DNA of 64,000 nt from Ferrovum sp. PN-J185 (GTDB lineage Bacteria > Pseudomonadota > Gammaproteobacteria > Burkholderiales > Ferrovaceae). Made by a program: the position numbers and the translations under genes. Below, piece after piece: positions 18,207-28,384 of this stretch. Location: NCBI RefSeq assembly GCF_001581925.1, contig NZ_LQZA01000003.1, positions 248,001 through 312,000 on the forward strand. Direction: 5' to 3'. The stretch's first letter is position 1. Each line of letters begins with the position of its first letter. The notes beneath the pieces were generated by a model, which ran no database searches, had not been told where the DNA came from, and worked only from the letters and a program-made list of their open reading frames with translations.

Positions 18207-19253
18207 ATGATGGATACACAATTAATAAAAAGAGAACTTGTTATTCTAGCTCAGCAATTGGGTTTTGAGGGGGTACGAGTCAGTCGTCCACAATTAACAT
18301 CTGCAAATCTTCAACTGAAAGAGTGGGTAAAAAAAGGCTATCACGGTGATATGAGCTTTTTAGAAAGACATACTCATTTAAGAGAATCGCCTCCACAGCT
18401 TCACCCAGGAACATTGAGTGTCATTTCACTCTTTCACCCCTACCTCACAGAACCGATTAATAACATTGAGGCTCAATTAAATACAAAAACTGACGGCTAT
18501 ATCTCATATTATGCTAGGGGCAGAGACTATCACAAAACACTTCGTCAAAAACTAAAAGTCTTAGCAGAAAACTTACAACAATTAGTTGGTCCCTACAACT
18601 ATCGAGTATTTACCGATAGCGCCCCTGTTATGGAAGTAGAAATAGCGAGACAAGCTGGTTTAGGTTGGCGTGGTAAAAATACGTTACTACTTAACCGAGA
18701 GGCTGGGTCTTGGTTTTTCCTCGGTGAAATTTTTACCGATCTACCCCTTGATGTTGATCCTATCACCACAGAGCATTGCGGCCAATGTAGCGCATGTATT
18801 GATGTGTGCCCAACCAAAGCCATCGTAGCGCCTTATGTACTGGATGCTAGACGCTGTATTTCATACTTAACTATTGAGCACAGTGGCAGTATTCCTGAAG
18901 AATTAAGACCTCGTTTTGGGAACCGAATATATGGCTGCGATGATTGCCAACTAGTTTGTCCGTGGAATCGGTTTACTCGTTATACTAAAGAAAGTACATT
19001 TTTATCTCGCTTTCAATCTGGAACAGACCTTGCAGATCTCTTTTTGTTAAATGAACAACAATTTGAACGTCGCTTTGAGGGCAGCGCAATTAGACGTATC
19101 GGTATTATCCGTTGGTTAAGAAATGTAGCTGTGGCACTCGGTAATGGGCTAGGCCGTGAAAAAGACATTAATGCATTAAAAAAGCGCTTGGATTATCCAT
19201 CAAACATTGTCAGAGAACACGTGAACTGGGCATTAAAACGCTTGTCAGAGTAA
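18207..19253 (+). CDS. queG: Epoxyqueuosine reductase
   Basis: It performs the last step of queuosine synthesis in tRNA and needs cobalamin and two 4Fe-4S clusters. Both cluster motifs are visible: CGQCSACIDVCPTKAI (about 191-206) and CDDCQLVCPWN (about 243-253). The cobalamin and substrate region includes YARGRDYHKTLR and TDSAPVMEVEIARQAGLGW with the catalytic Asp. A HEAT-like C-terminal segment follows. Length of 348 is usual. Being B12-dependent, it shows the cell uses cobalamin, relevant to the riboswitch before nrdA. Confidence 0.96.
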   Translation: MMDTQLIKRELVILAQQLGFEGVRVSRPQLTSANLQLKEWVKKGYHGDMSFLERHTHLRESPPQLHPGTLSVISLFHPYLTEPINNIEAQLNTKTDGYISYYARGRDYHKTLRQKLKVLAENLQQLVGPYNYRVFTDSAPVMEVEIARQAGLGWRGKNTLLLNREAGSWFFLGEIFTDLPLDVDPITTEHCGQCSACIDVCPTKAIVAPYVLDARRCISYLTIEHSGSIPEELRPRFGNRIYGCDDCQLVCPWNRFTRYTKESTFLSRFQSGTDLADLFLLNEQQFERRFEGSAIRRIGIIRWLRNVAVALGNGLGREKDINALKKRLDYPSNIVREHVNWALKRLSE

Positions 19254-19288
19254 AATGATAAATTAATAAAGTCTTTAGGTAGAAATTT

Positions 19289-20899
19289 ATGTTACGCAAA
19301 TTATGGTTGGTTACTTTGTTAACGATTGTTCTCCCTGTTTGGGCTAACAACTTCCTGGATAATAGTAACCAAAACACCAGCAATAATTACCTACCCCCTA
19401 CAAAAACATTTTTATTACCAGAACAAGCTTTCAAGATACAAGTTAATAGAACCGATAACGATACTTTTCTGCTTACCTTTACTCCAGCACCAGGGTATTA
19501 CATTTATCGAGACAAAATTCATATTGTTGATAACCATCAACAACCCCTAGGTACACTTGAATTACCTCAAGCCACTCAAAAAGAAGACCCTGTTTATGGC
19601 CATGTTTGGGTTTACTTTCAACCCTTTACAGCAAAACTAACCATTCACAACGCCACAACCTCGGAACTTGGTATAGCCTATCAAGGCTGTGCACTCCATG
19701 GTATTTGCTATCCGCCAACTGTACGTCATTTCACGATGGCAGCAGCACCTAACATTCTCGTTCCCCTTGACTCACCCAATCAATTTCATCCAAGCGAACT
19801 CAATAGCGACTCAACTAATCCTAATGACTTTGCTGCTTTCTTAGGAAGTGCTTCATTCACTTGGATGCTACTGAGTTTCTTTGCTTTTGGCTTGTTACTG
19901 TCCCTTACCCCTTGCGTTTTTCCAATGGTACCCATACTGTCTGGAATTATTGCGGGGCAAGGAAGCGATATCACAAAATTAAGAGCATTTTGGTTATCTA
20001 TCACTTATGTACTTGGTATGTCTGTTACCTATGCCATAGCAGGGGTCATTGCAGGCTTAACCGGCACCCTTGTCTCTAATAGCTTACAAACACCCCCTGT
20101 AGAGATTGCAATAGCAATAATATTTATCTTATTGGCATTATCAATGTTTGATGTGTATCAACTTCAAATACCAGCCAGTTGGCAAACAAAACTAAATCAT
20201 CAGTCCAATCGTCTTCCTGGAGGAAAATACCTTGCAGTGGCCATTATGGGGTTGATTTCCGCTTTAGTTGTAGGACCATGTGTCGCGGCACCTCTGGCAG
20301 GAGGGCTCATCTATATTGCTCAAACTAAAAATTGGCTAATTGGAGGGAGTGCTTTGTTTGTCATGTCGTTAGGTATGGGGGCACCCTTAGTGTTAATCGG
20401 GACCTCAGCAGGAGCATTTCTTCCTCGAGCTGGTCAATGGATGAACTGGGTGAAACGTTTCTTTGGTGTATTACTCATTGCTGTGGCCGTGTGGATGGTT
20501 AAACCATTATGGATTGGTTTATTCAAAACAGAAGGACCTCATTTCCAAGCAATTCACTCCGTTGCAGAACTGGATAAAGCGCTAAATCAAGCAAGAGTAG
20601 CCCATAAACCCGTCTTTTTAGACTTCTATGCAGACTGGTGTACCTCTTGCATTGAAATGGAAAACTCTGTTTTCTCCGAAAAAGAGGTCAAGAATAAACT
20701 AGAAACAGCTACTCTTCTTCGCGCTGATGTCACAAAAAATAGTACTGAAGATCGCGCCATATTGGCCCGATTCGGTTTATTTGGTCCGCCTGGAATGATT
20801 CTCTACAACAAAAACGGCGTAGAACTCATTAACCTAAGAATGGCCGGATTTGTACCAAAAGACCAATTTATGCGTACCCTAGAGGATGCCTTTCGTTAA
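19289..20899 (+). CDS. dsbD: Thiol:disulfide interchange protein DsbD
   Basis: It carries electrons from cytoplasmic thioredoxin to periplasmic oxidoreductases. A signal peptide (1 to about 19) is followed by the periplasmic alpha domain with the Cys pair in [11 protein letters not shown] (about 135-145). Next is a multi-span membrane beta domain with Cys in [11 protein letters not shown] and VVGPCVAAP, and then a C-terminal thioredoxin-like gamma domain with [10 protein letters not shown] (about 449-458). All three redox pairs are present. Length of 536 is slightly short for the family. It is 35 bases downstream of queG and overlaps convergent orn by 4 bases. Confidence 0.96.
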   Translation: MLRKLWLVTLLTIVLPVWANNFLDNSNQNTSNNYLPPTKTFLLPEQAFKIQVNRTDNDTFLLTFTPAPGYYIYRDKIHIVDNHQQPLGTLELPQATQKEDPVYGHVWVYFQPFTAKLTIHNATTSELGIAYQGCALHGICYPPTVRHFTMAAAPNILVPLDSPNQFHPSELNSDSTNPNDFAAFLGSASFTWMLLSFFAFGLLLSLTPCVFPMVPILSGIIAGQGSDITKLRAFWLSITYVLGMSVTYAIAGVIAGLTGTLVSNSLQTPPVEIAIAIIFILLALSMFDVYQLQIPASWQTKLNHQSNRLPGGKYLAVAIMGLISALVVGPCVAAPLAGGLIYIAQTKNWLIGGSALFVMSLGMGAPLVLIGTSAGAFLPRAGQWMNWVKRFFGVLLIAVAVWMVKPLWIGLFKTEGPHFQAIHSVAELDKALNQARVAHKPVFLDFYADWCTSCIEMENSVFSEKEVKNKLETATLLRADVTKNSTEDRAILARFGLFGPPGMILYNKNGVELINLRMAGFVPKDQFMRTLEDAFR

Positions 20900-21444
20900 T
20901 TCATACGCAAAAAGTTTTCTCGGTAATAACGAAGTTCAGCAATTGACTCTTCAATATCTGCAAGAGCTTCATGTTTCCCAGCTTTTTTAAAACCATTATA
21001 AAGCTGGGGACGCCACCGTTTAGCCAACTCTTTTAGCGTACTCACGTCCAGATTTCGATAATGAAAGTATTGTTCCAACTTTGGTAGGTACTTAGCTAAA
21101 AAACGACGGTCCTGACAAATAGTGTTACCACACATTGGTGATTCATTAGCAGGAACATACTGACTCACAAACTCAAGTAACTGTTGCTCTGCTGTGGCTT
21201 CATCTATGAGAGAGGCTTTCACTTTATCAATCAGACCAGAACGTCCATGGGTACCTTTATTCCATGCATCCATTCCATCAAGTATTTCATCAGATTGGTG
21301 GATAACCATTACGGGAGCGGTAGCAACCTGATTGAGCTCACTATCAGTAATAATTAATGCGATTTCAATTATTTTGTCAGTGACGGGATTTAATCCAGTC
21401 ATTTCCATGTCAATCCAAATGAGATGATTCTTATCTTGTGCCAT
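20896..21444 (-). CDS. orn: Oligoribonuclease
   Basis: A DEDDh 3'-5' exonuclease that degrades 2-5 nt RNA oligomers, including pGpG. The signature [18 protein letters not shown] at the N-terminus holds the first Asp/Glu pair. [17 protein letters not shown] supplies the second Asp, and [13 protein letters not shown] the final His/Asp. Length of 182 matches. It is transcribed convergently with dsbD, with a 4-base stop overlap, and divergently from the M48 protease gene. Confidence 0.97.
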   Translation of the reverse strand: MAQDKNHLIWIDMEMTGLNPVTDKIIEIALIITDSELNQVATAPVMVIHQSDEILDGMDAWNKGTHGRSGLIDKVKASLIDEATAEQQLLEFVSQYVPANESPMCGNTICQDRRFLAKYLPKLEQYFHYRNLDVSTLKELAKRWRPQLYNGFKKAGKHEALADIEESIAELRYYRENFLRMN

Positions 21445-21504
21445 AATAAACTTTAAATAAATAATGAACGTTCAAAGGTTAACAGGTTTATAGAAGGAAT
21501 AGCA

Positions 21505-22755
21505 GTGAATTTTAATACTTTATTTTTAGTACTTTTACTATTAGTGACCCTCACAAAATTATGGTTGAGTCGTCGTCAGTTAAATCATGTATGGATCCAT
21601 CAGAATAAGGTTCCTAATGCATTTAGTGCCTCCATATCACTTGAACAACACCAAAAAGCCGCTAACTATACTGTAGCAAAAGTTAAGATGACTATGATTA
21701 GTACAGTTATTGAGTCAATTTGGCTTTATTGTTTAATTGAAGAAGGTCTACTTTCATTGTGGAATAATTGGCTCATTAACCATTTCCAATCTCCTCTACT
21801 CAGCGGTATGTTACTGATTGGCGGGGTCAGCCTAATGGGGGCAATTATTGATCTACCTCTCACCCTTTATAGTACTTTTATCATTGAACAACGATTTGGC
21901 TTTAACCGTATGACCCCTCAAATGTATGTAATCGATTTATTTAAAAATACACTTTTGGGAATGGTACTAGGTATCCCAATTATCTTAGCAGCGTTGTGGA
22001 TGATGGCATCTCTGGGGAGTTATTGGTGGCTTTACGCTTGGTGTGCTTGGATGTTATTTAATACACTGTTGTTGGCTATTTATCCTACCTGGATTGCTCC
22101 ATTGTTTAACCGTTTTTCCCCTTTACCTGAGGGTGAATTAAGAAAGAAAGTAGAACAGCTCATAAAAACATGCGGTTTTAATGCAAGTGGTTTATTTGTT
22201 ATGGATGGCTCGAAGCGTTCTAGTCATGGCAATGCCTATTTCACCGGCTTTGGTAAAGCCAAGAGAGTGGTGTTTTTTGATACATTATTAGAAAGTCTTG
22301 ATACCGATGAAATCCTTGCCGTGTTGGCCCATGAGTTAGGTCACTATCGTCTACGACATGTTATTTATCGTTTAATTAGTATTTTCATACTTAGTTTGGC
22401 TTTCTTAGCACTACTGGGCTGGTTTTATACTTCTAACTGGTTTTACGTTGGTTTAGGGCATCAAATACCAAGTAATGCCATGGCGCTTACTTTATTTATG
22501 CTGGTTATCCCAATAATAGGTTTTCCACTTCAACCACTCATGAGCCTCTTTTCCAGAAAACATGAGTTTGAGGCGGATGCCTATGCCAGTAGATATGCAA
22601 AAGCCGATTCTCTTATTAGCGCATTAGTTAAACTGTATAAAGAAAACGCAGCGACACTAACACCTGACCCACTTCACTCAGCCATATACGATTCACATCC
22701 ACCAGCAGCCATACGTATTGCTCATCTCGACCGTTTAGCCCGTCACCCAGCATGA
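21505..22755 (+). CDS. M48 family (Ste24-like) membrane zinc metalloprotease
   Basis: A 416-residue inner-membrane protein with several hydrophobic spans in the N-terminal half and two more at about 285-340. The zinc site is LAHELGHYRLRH (about 272-283) with a downstream Glu in KHEFEADAYASRYA. Other conserved segments are EQRFGFNRMTPQMY and GNAYFTGFGKAKRVVFFD. This is the CAAX-prenyl-protease-1-like subfamily; its bacterial substrates are unknown. Translation starts at GTG 21505 after AGAAGGAAT. Its stop overlaps the rsgA start as ATGA, a common betaproteobacterial pairing. Confidence 0.93.
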   Translation: MNFNTLFLVLLLLVTLTKLWLSRRQLNHVWIHQNKVPNAFSASISLEQHQKAANYTVAKVKMTMISTVIESIWLYCLIEEGLLSLWNNWLINHFQSPLLSGMLLIGGVSLMGAIIDLPLTLYSTFIIEQRFGFNRMTPQMYVIDLFKNTLLGMVLGIPIILAALWMMASLGSYWWLYAWCAWMLFNTLLLAIYPTWIAPLFNRFSPLPEGELRKKVEQLIKTCGFNASGLFVMDGSKRSSHGNAYFTGFGKAKRVVFFDTLLESLDTDEILAVLAHELGHYRLRHVIYRLISIFILSLAFLALLGWFYTSNWFYVGLGHQIPSNAMALTLFMLVIPIIGFPLQPLMSLFSRKHEFEADAYASRYAKADSLISALVKLYKENAATLTPDPLHSAIYDSHPPAAIRIAHLDRLARHPA

Positions 22756-23624
22756 GAGCAATTGAAGCTACAGTGACGGCTAGTTTTGGTCGTCACTATG
22801 AGGTTGAAAACAATCAAGGTGATATTCTTATTGCTACTCGTCGTGGCAAAAAGCAAGACATAACTTGTAATGACCGAGTATTAATAGAAACAACATTAAA
22901 TAATGAAGCGGTAATTATCGATAAAATTCCTTATAAAAATCTCTTTTATCGTTCTGATCATAATCGACAAAAAACACTGGCTGCTAATATCGATCAAGTG
23001 GTTGCAGTTATTGCCAACGAACCCACCTTTAGTGATGCGTTATTAGCAAGAATTTTAGTTGCCGGCGAGTCCAATCAATGCGATACAGTCATTGTCCATA
23101 ATAAAATAGATTTACCCTTAAGCGATCGCGACCGTCAGATTATTAATTACTACACAACTCTTAATTACCAAGTCATTGACATTAGTGCTAAAAATCAAAA
23201 CATCAACGCCCTATTAACTGTCTTAGATAAAAAAACAAGCCTTCTTGTTGGGCAGTCAGGGATGGGTAAATCGACAATTATTAATCAGTTAATACCTCAT
23301 CAACCAGCAAGAACTAATGATATCTCAGCTGCTCTAGACTCTGGTAAACATACCACCACATTTACTAGACGCTACAAGGTAAATTCCGATACTTTCATCA
23401 TTGATTCGCCTGGTGTTCAAGAGTTTGGACTCAACCACATTAGCAATGCTGGACTTGAGAATCTATTTAGAGAGTTCAGCCCGCTCATTGGACAATGTCG
23501 TTTTCACAACTGCCAGCATCGTAATGAACCGCAGTGTAAATTCAAAGAATGCGCAGCAAATGATCCCATGAAACAACGACGACTGGAGTTACTTATTGAA
23601 CTGCAACAAGCAAATCAACGTTAA
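22752..23624 (+). CDS. rsgA: Ribosome small-subunit-dependent GTPase A
   Basis: A late 30S maturation GTPase. The GTPase motifs are circularly permuted as expected: G4 NKIDLP (about 115-120) comes before G1 GQSGMGKST (about 168-176) and G3 DSPGVQEFG (about 217-225). An N-terminal OB fold (1-75) precedes them, and a C-terminal zinc knuckle CRFHNCQHRNEPQC follows. Length of 290 is normal. The ATG overlaps the protease stop codon. Its end overlaps the convergent CobD-like gene by 4 bases. Confidence 0.96.
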   Translation: MRAIEATVTASFGRHYEVENNQGDILIATRRGKKQDITCNDRVLIETTLNNEAVIIDKIPYKNLFYRSDHNRQKTLAANIDQVVAVIANEPTFSDALLARILVAGESNQCDTVIVHNKIDLPLSDRDRQIINYYTTLNYQVIDISAKNQNINALLTVLDKKTSLLVGQSGMGKSTIINQLIPHQPARTNDISAALDSGKHTTTFTRRYKVNSDTFIIDSPGVQEFGLNHISNAGLENLFREFSPLIGQCRFHNCQHRNEPQCKFKECAANDPMKQRRLELLIELQQANQR

Positions 23625-24520
23625 ACATGAGCTGCTAAAGTCATTAACGCATAAACGATAATCCACACTACAAGTGCCCGCCAAATAAGTCCTTCAGTAC
23701 TTTTAAGATGATCTAAATCAGGCAACTCCCCCAACCCCAAATCTAGTCCATTGATAAGACGTTGAGCCGAATTAGGGTCACCCAAACGAATACCTAACGC
23801 ACCTGCGGCACTCGCAAAATAAATTTGCGAGGTAGCTGATTCTCCTTCTTTAACACCCTGGGTACGCCAACAAAACAAAGCATCTTCAAAGTTACCCACT
23901 ATTGCAAATGTCAGGGCTGTTAGGTAATACACAGGCCAATTCAAATAGTAAAACATTCTTCTAGAGAAATAACCAAAATCAGTTTGCCTATCCTGACCCC
24001 AATGATTATTAATATATAAAGCAGTAATGTACAGTAATACGCCATTTACACCCGGTAGCACCCCATACCAAAATAAAATAGAGAATAAATAAGTGTGTGC
24101 CTCATTGATAGCGTGCTCGATGGAACTTGCAACCTGTTGGGTACGAAGCTCTTGAGGGGATAAGCTATCCTCATCCAATTCACTGCTTTCCTTCACTTTA
24201 GTGCGTATTTGTTCTCCCGCACTAATCAATTTTTTTAAAATACTACGAAAACGTATCACTGAGAGTAAAACCAATAAATCTATCAACCACATTATATGAA
24301 GGTTAATGTAGGTTAAAAGATAATCGAAAAGATTATAGATAATAAGTATCGGTAATGTGGCTACCAACCATGCTACTACTCCATGATGACGCTCACCTGA
24401 ATTCAACAACTCATCCAAATAAACCAAGTATTTTGTAAAATAAGAAAACGTATAATCCTGTAAATAGTGGGGACGATACTTTTCGGTAAATAAACTAATT
24501 AAAATTAAAAAAAGACTCAT
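23621..24520 (-). CDS. CobD/CbiB-family membrane protein
   Basis: A 299-residue integral membrane protein with hydrophobic segments near residues 48-70, 75-95, 142-170, 190-215 and at the C-terminus. The C-terminal pattern, GEGESATSQIYFASAAGALGIRLG-like (here about 225-250) followed by LGELPD and a final membrane helix, places it in the CbiB/CobD/AmpE group. True CbiB makes adenosylcobinamide; this betaproteobacterial version beside rsgA stands alone, away from cobalamin genes, and its function is unproven. It starts 331 bases from mnmC, with which it is divergent. Confidence 0.82.
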   Translation of the reverse strand: MSLFLILISLFTEKYRPHYLQDYTFSYFTKYLVYLDELLNSGERHHGVVAWLVATLPILIIYNLFDYLLTYINLHIMWLIDLLVLLSVIRFRSILKKLISAGEQIRTKVKESSELDEDSLSPQELRTQQVASSIEHAINEAHTYLFSILFWYGVLPGVNGVLLYITALYINNHWGQDRQTDFGYFSRRMFYYLNWPVYYLTALTFAIVGNFEDALFCWRTQGVKEGESATSQIYFASAAGALGIRLGDPNSAQRLINGLDLGLGELPDLDHLKSTEGLIWRALVVWIIVYALMTLAAHV

Positions 24521-24851
24521 GGATTAAGAATAAGTATTAAGTATTTAATAAGTATAACGATAGCTCTCTATTTTTCCAAAATATATATATGTAACATCAT
24601 ACTATCAAGGTTACACAATAATTACCGACATCTACTTCAACCATACGGGCTAGCCATCCAACTCTATCCCGAATCACTTGACGATGTTTGTGATTCCCGT
24701 GAGATTATCGAAGAAACATAACTGACTCAAATAAAAGAATTGTTTTTTTATTTAGTTATAAGTAATAGTAAGGGCAAATAAAAGTGCTTAATTAACGTTC
24801 TATCTCCCCAAACGAGAGGTATTCCCGCACAGTAATGATAAACTTTCACAC
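24521..24851. other. Intergenic region with a coding-like remnant
   Basis: No complete gene is seen here. Most of it is very AT-rich, but about 24610-24721 is distinctly richer in GC. It is open in one plus-strand frame, ending at TAA 24719-24721, whose last residues read PYGLAIQLYPESLDDVCDSR followed by EIIEET. That frame has no ATG, GTG or TTG start. The opposite strand also has a short open frame (reading RDRVGWLARMVEVDVG). I read it as a possible decayed gene or unrecognised RNA. The last 80 bases would hold the mnmC promoter. Confidence 0.4.
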
Positions 24852-26732
24852 ATGAACAAAGTAAAACAAGCTGCTATCCAACAAATCAATGGTACAGTGT
24901 ATTCCTTAGAATTTGATGATATTTATCATTCCTCATCGGGCGCTAGGGAACAAGCGCATACAGTATTTGTTTCAGGAAATCATTTACCTGAGCGATTTGC
25001 TGCACTTAAAAATAATCAATTTTCCATTTTTGAAACAGGATTTGGCGTTGGTGTTAATTTTCTTGCTACAGCTCAATGTTGGTATGAAAATAGATCAAAC
25101 GACCAAGCTCATTTGCATTATGTAGCTTGTGAGAAATTTCCTGTTAGCTCATCTGATTTAAATCACATTATTCAAGAGTATGTTTTTCCAGAAAATATAA
25201 CTAAGCAACTTATTAATCAGTGGCCATCTTTAACTACCGGATATCATGAAATTCGTTTCAATAAAGAATCCATCACCCTTACCCTAATCTTTGATGACAT
25301 TAGAAGTGCCACGAATAACCTTACCATGTCTATTGACGCCCTTTTTCTAGATGGATTTTCTCCTAAAAAAAATCCAGATATGTGGCAAGAAGATATCTTG
25401 ATGACCTTAGCCAAACACTGTCACGCTAAAACCACATTAGCAACTTGGTGCGTGGCTGGAAGTGTTCGCGAAGTACTTACCAAAGCGGGCTTTAACTTAA
25501 CTCGCGAGAAAGGATTTGGGCAAAAAAAACATCGTTTGGTAGGGCAATTTGATCGCATTCCAGAAGACAAACAAGCCATTCGTCAGGAACGTTATTTTCC
25601 ACATATTTCACGCTATCTTAAACAATCTTCTGTTAAACAAGTCGGTGTTGTGGGAGGTGGAATAGCTGGATCGTTGTTAACTTATGTACTTACTCAAAGT
25701 CAAATTAATGTCACACTATTTGAACGTGGTAGTCATATTGCCAACGCCGCCTCTGGTAATCCTGCAGGTATTTTAAGGCCTGTGGTCAGTAAAGATGACA
25801 ATATCTTGTCACGAATTACACGCCGCGGCTTTTTCTTAACTAAACAATTGATTAAAGAGCTTGAATACCATTCAAGTGAACTCATAGCACACTACCCCGG
25901 TGTTATCCATCTAGCTAAAGACCATACTGAACAAATTACACAGCAAGATATCGTTAAAACACGGCACTTCCCAACTGATTATGTTACCTACCTGACTGGT
26001 GAAGAAATAAAAACACGTTTTCAAATAGATCACCCATTAGGAGGACTTTTTTTTACGCAAGCAGGCTTCATCAATCCTCAACGATTGTGTGAGAGAGCAA
26101 TACACCTCTCATCACAACGATTAACACTACATTTGAACACTGAAATACAGCAAATCAAACAACAAAATGACAAATGGCTAGTCTTTAATGCCAATAATGA
26201 ACAAATAGGTGAATTTGACTCTCTTGTACTTTGTCTTGGAGCCAATAATCTCTCTGTGACTGAAATGCTTGGTTTAACAATCAATCGCGGTCAATTGTCT
26301 TTATTTAACCACCCTAACTTAACAGCCGCACTCCCTGTACTATGTAAGGATGGTTACATTATCACATTACCCAACAATCAAGTTCTATCAGGAGCCACCT
26401 ATGATCATGAGCTTGATCCCAATCCAACAATCACTAATCATGAAAAAAACCAACAGCGCCTGTTAGCTATTCTAGGAAAAAATCCGCTTGCATTTAATAG
26501 TGTATTAGACCGAATTGCTTATAGAAGTGTCAGTCGAGACCGTCTACCTGTGGTCGGCGAACTCTCTCAAAAAGGTCTTTATTGTATTATGGGTAATGCT
26601 TCTCGCGGAATTGTATGGAGCGTATTAAATGCCAGAATTATAAGAAGTTTAATAACTGGGGAACCACAACCTATTGAGAAAACTTTGTTGGATAATCTAT
26701 CCCCACAGCGACTATTCTCGCGCCATATCTAA
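24852..26732 (+). CDS. mnmC: Bifunctional tRNA 5-methylaminomethyl-2-thiouridine synthesis protein MnmC
   Basis: It completes the mnm5s2U34 modification of tRNA wobble uridines. The N-terminal methyltransferase domain (1 to about 245) shows FETGFGVGVNFLAT and DALFLDGFSPKKNPDMW, and TLATWCVAGSVREVL. The C-terminal FAD oxidoreductase domain begins at GVVGGGIAGSLLTYVL (about 265) and includes AASGNPAGILRP and RSVSRDRLPVVGEL. Length of 626 is expected for the fused enzyme. Its 3' end overlaps convergent recN by 21 bases. Confidence 0.95.
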   Translation: MNKVKQAAIQQINGTVYSLEFDDIYHSSSGAREQAHTVFVSGNHLPERFAALKNNQFSIFETGFGVGVNFLATAQCWYENRSNDQAHLHYVACEKFPVSSSDLNHIIQEYVFPENITKQLINQWPSLTTGYHEIRFNKESITLTLIFDDIRSATNNLTMSIDALFLDGFSPKKNPDMWQEDILMTLAKHCHAKTTLATWCVAGSVREVLTKAGFNLTREKGFGQKKHRLVGQFDRIPEDKQAIRQERYFPHISRYLKQSSVKQVGVVGGGIAGSLLTYVLTQSQINVTLFERGSHIANAASGNPAGILRPVVSKDDNILSRITRRGFFLTKQLIKELEYHSSELIAHYPGVIHLAKDHTEQITQQDIVKTRHFPTDYVTYLTGEEIKTRFQIDHPLGGLFFTQAGFINPQRLCERAIHLSSQRLTLHLNTEIQQIKQQNDKWLVFNANNEQIGEFDSLVLCLGANNLSVTEMLGLTINRGQLSLFNHPNLTAALPVLCKDGYIITLPNNQVLSGATYDHELDPNPTITNHEKNQQRLLAILGKNPLAFNSVLDRIAYRSVSRDRLPVVGELSQKGLYCIMGNASRGIVWSVLNARIIRSLITGEPQPIEKTLLDNLSPQRLFSRHI

Positions 26733-28382
26733 CATTTCTTGAGCATGCTGTAATGTAGTAGCGGTTATTTCAATCCCACCTAACATTCTTGCAATTTCAT
26801 TCTTGCGCTGATCCAGCGTCAGGTATTCCACACGACTTACCACTTCATCGGTATTGGTTTTTTTCATCACTTGAAAATGATGATGACCACAACTCGCAAC
26901 TTGAGGCAAATGTGTGACGCATAATACTTGAAATGTTTTACCGAGCTCTTTTAACAAGCGACCGACAATTTCAGCAACACGTCCACCAATTCCTGTATCT
27001 ACTTCATCAAATATAAGTGTAGGTACGTTAGCGGTTTGACTTAAGGCAGCTTGTATTGCGAGGCTAATTCTAGATAATTCACCACCCGAAGCAACTTTTG
27101 CAATGTCTTGTGGTAGTTGTTTTTCATGAGTAGACACTTTAAAAGTTACCTGATCCATACCATGCATGGTAGGCTCATCAAGTCGCATGATTTCAATAGT
27201 AAACCGCCCATCACCTAAGGCTAAATCCTTAAGGGTATTAGTTATAATTGTGGACAATAATTGTGCTGCTTTTTGTCTTTTTTCGGTTAATAAACCAGCC
27301 ACATGTAGATAATCATCAAATGCTTTTTTCTGTTGTTTTTCCAGATCCTCTCCACTACTCAATAATTCAATCGAGTTAAGTTCCTGAATACGCGTTTGTA
27401 ATAGCTGCCACAAGTTTTCAGGGCCCACACGAAAACGTCTCGCACAATGAAGTAGTTGAGCCATTTGTTCATCCATAGCCTGTAAGCGCGAATCGTCTAA
27501 TTCAATACTATGAATAAAATGTCGAATACCTATTAATGCTTCATCAAGTTGAATAGCCGAGCTGTGTATTAATTCAATGGAAGGTTTCAGCTTAGCATCT
27601 TCATAGGGCATCTCCTGTAAAAGCGAAAGCGCTTTTTCGATTCGCTCAAGCGCACTGTCAGCACCCTCCCCCAAGCTTTCCATAACTTGTTGGTTTAAAT
27701 TTAACACTTGAAGGGCATAGGTCAGACGGCTATGCTGCTCATTAAACTCAACCCATTCATCGGGTGCGATGACAACATTTTCTAATTCTTTAATTTCATC
27801 AATGATTCGTTGCTTATCCTGCTCAAGAGTGGCTGAACGTAGTTGCCAATTTTCAAATTGTTTTGATTTGTCTTGCCAGTCTCGATAACAGTTCGATACT
27901 TTTTCAATTAACTTAAAATTATCCGCAAAACTATCGAGTAATTGCCGTTGTGTTGCACTTAACTGAAGTGTTTGATGAGCATGTTGACCATGTATGTTAA
28001 TCAAATACTGCGCCACATCCTTTAATTGTCCTAGGGTAACTGAGGAACCATTAATAAAAGCACGGGATTTACCTTGATTATCAATTAAGCGTCTTAATAA
28101 ACAAATAGGTTCATCCTCACCTGCTGATAAACCCATCTCATGCAATAAAGTATTTAAATGATGGTTACTAGTAATATCAAAGGTTGCAGCAATTTCAGAA
28201 CGAGTAGCGCCTTGACGAATAGCAGAGGCATCTGCACGTCCACCAAGCGCTAATGACAGTGCATCAATTAATATGGACTTGCCTGCTCCCGTTTCTCCAG
28301 TAAACACAGTTAAACCAGCATCAAACTCCAAATCAAGTGACTCAACAATGACATAATTACGAATTGATAAAGATCTTAGCAT
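26712..28382 (-). CDS. recN: DNA repair protein RecN
   Basis: An SMC-like ATPase used in double-strand break repair. The N-terminal Walker A GETGAGKSILIDALSLALGG (about 29-48), ABC signature VASGGELSRISLA (about 434-446) and Walker B LIFDEVDTGIGG (about 464-475) flank a central coiled coil (about 150-350). Length of 556 is standard. It lies just past nadK on the same strand. The nadK-recN pair divergent from hrcA is widely conserved in proteobacteria. Confidence 0.96.
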   Translation of the reverse strand: MLRSLSIRNYVIVESLDLEFDAGLTVFTGETGAGKSILIDALSLALGGRADASAIRQGATRSEIAATFDITSNHHLNTLLHEMGLSAGEDEPICLLRRLIDNQGKSRAFINGSSVTLGQLKDVAQYLINIHGQHAHQTLQLSATQRQLLDSFADNFKLIEKVSNCYRDWQDKSKQFENWQLRSATLEQDKQRIIDEIKELENVVIAPDEWVEFNEQHSRLTYALQVLNLNQQVMESLGEGADSALERIEKALSLLQEMPYEDAKLKPSIELIHSSAIQLDEALIGIRHFIHSIELDDSRLQAMDEQMAQLLHCARRFRVGPENLWQLLQTRIQELNSIELLSSGEDLEKQQKKAFDDYLHVAGLLTEKRQKAAQLLSTIITNTLKDLALGDGRFTIEIMRLDEPTMHGMDQVTFKVSTHEKQLPQDIAKVASGGELSRISLAIQAALSQTANVPTLIFDEVDTGIGGRVAEIVGRLLKELGKTFQVLCVTHLPQVASCGHHHFQVMKKTNTDEVVSRVEYLTLDQRKNEIARMLGGIEITATTLQHAQEMLDMARE

Positions 28383-28384
28383 TG

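Noticed and set aside
24610-24721. tRNA gene in the gap before mnmC
   Set aside because: No T-loop GTTCGAATC-type sequence or cloverleaf pairing could be found on either strand.
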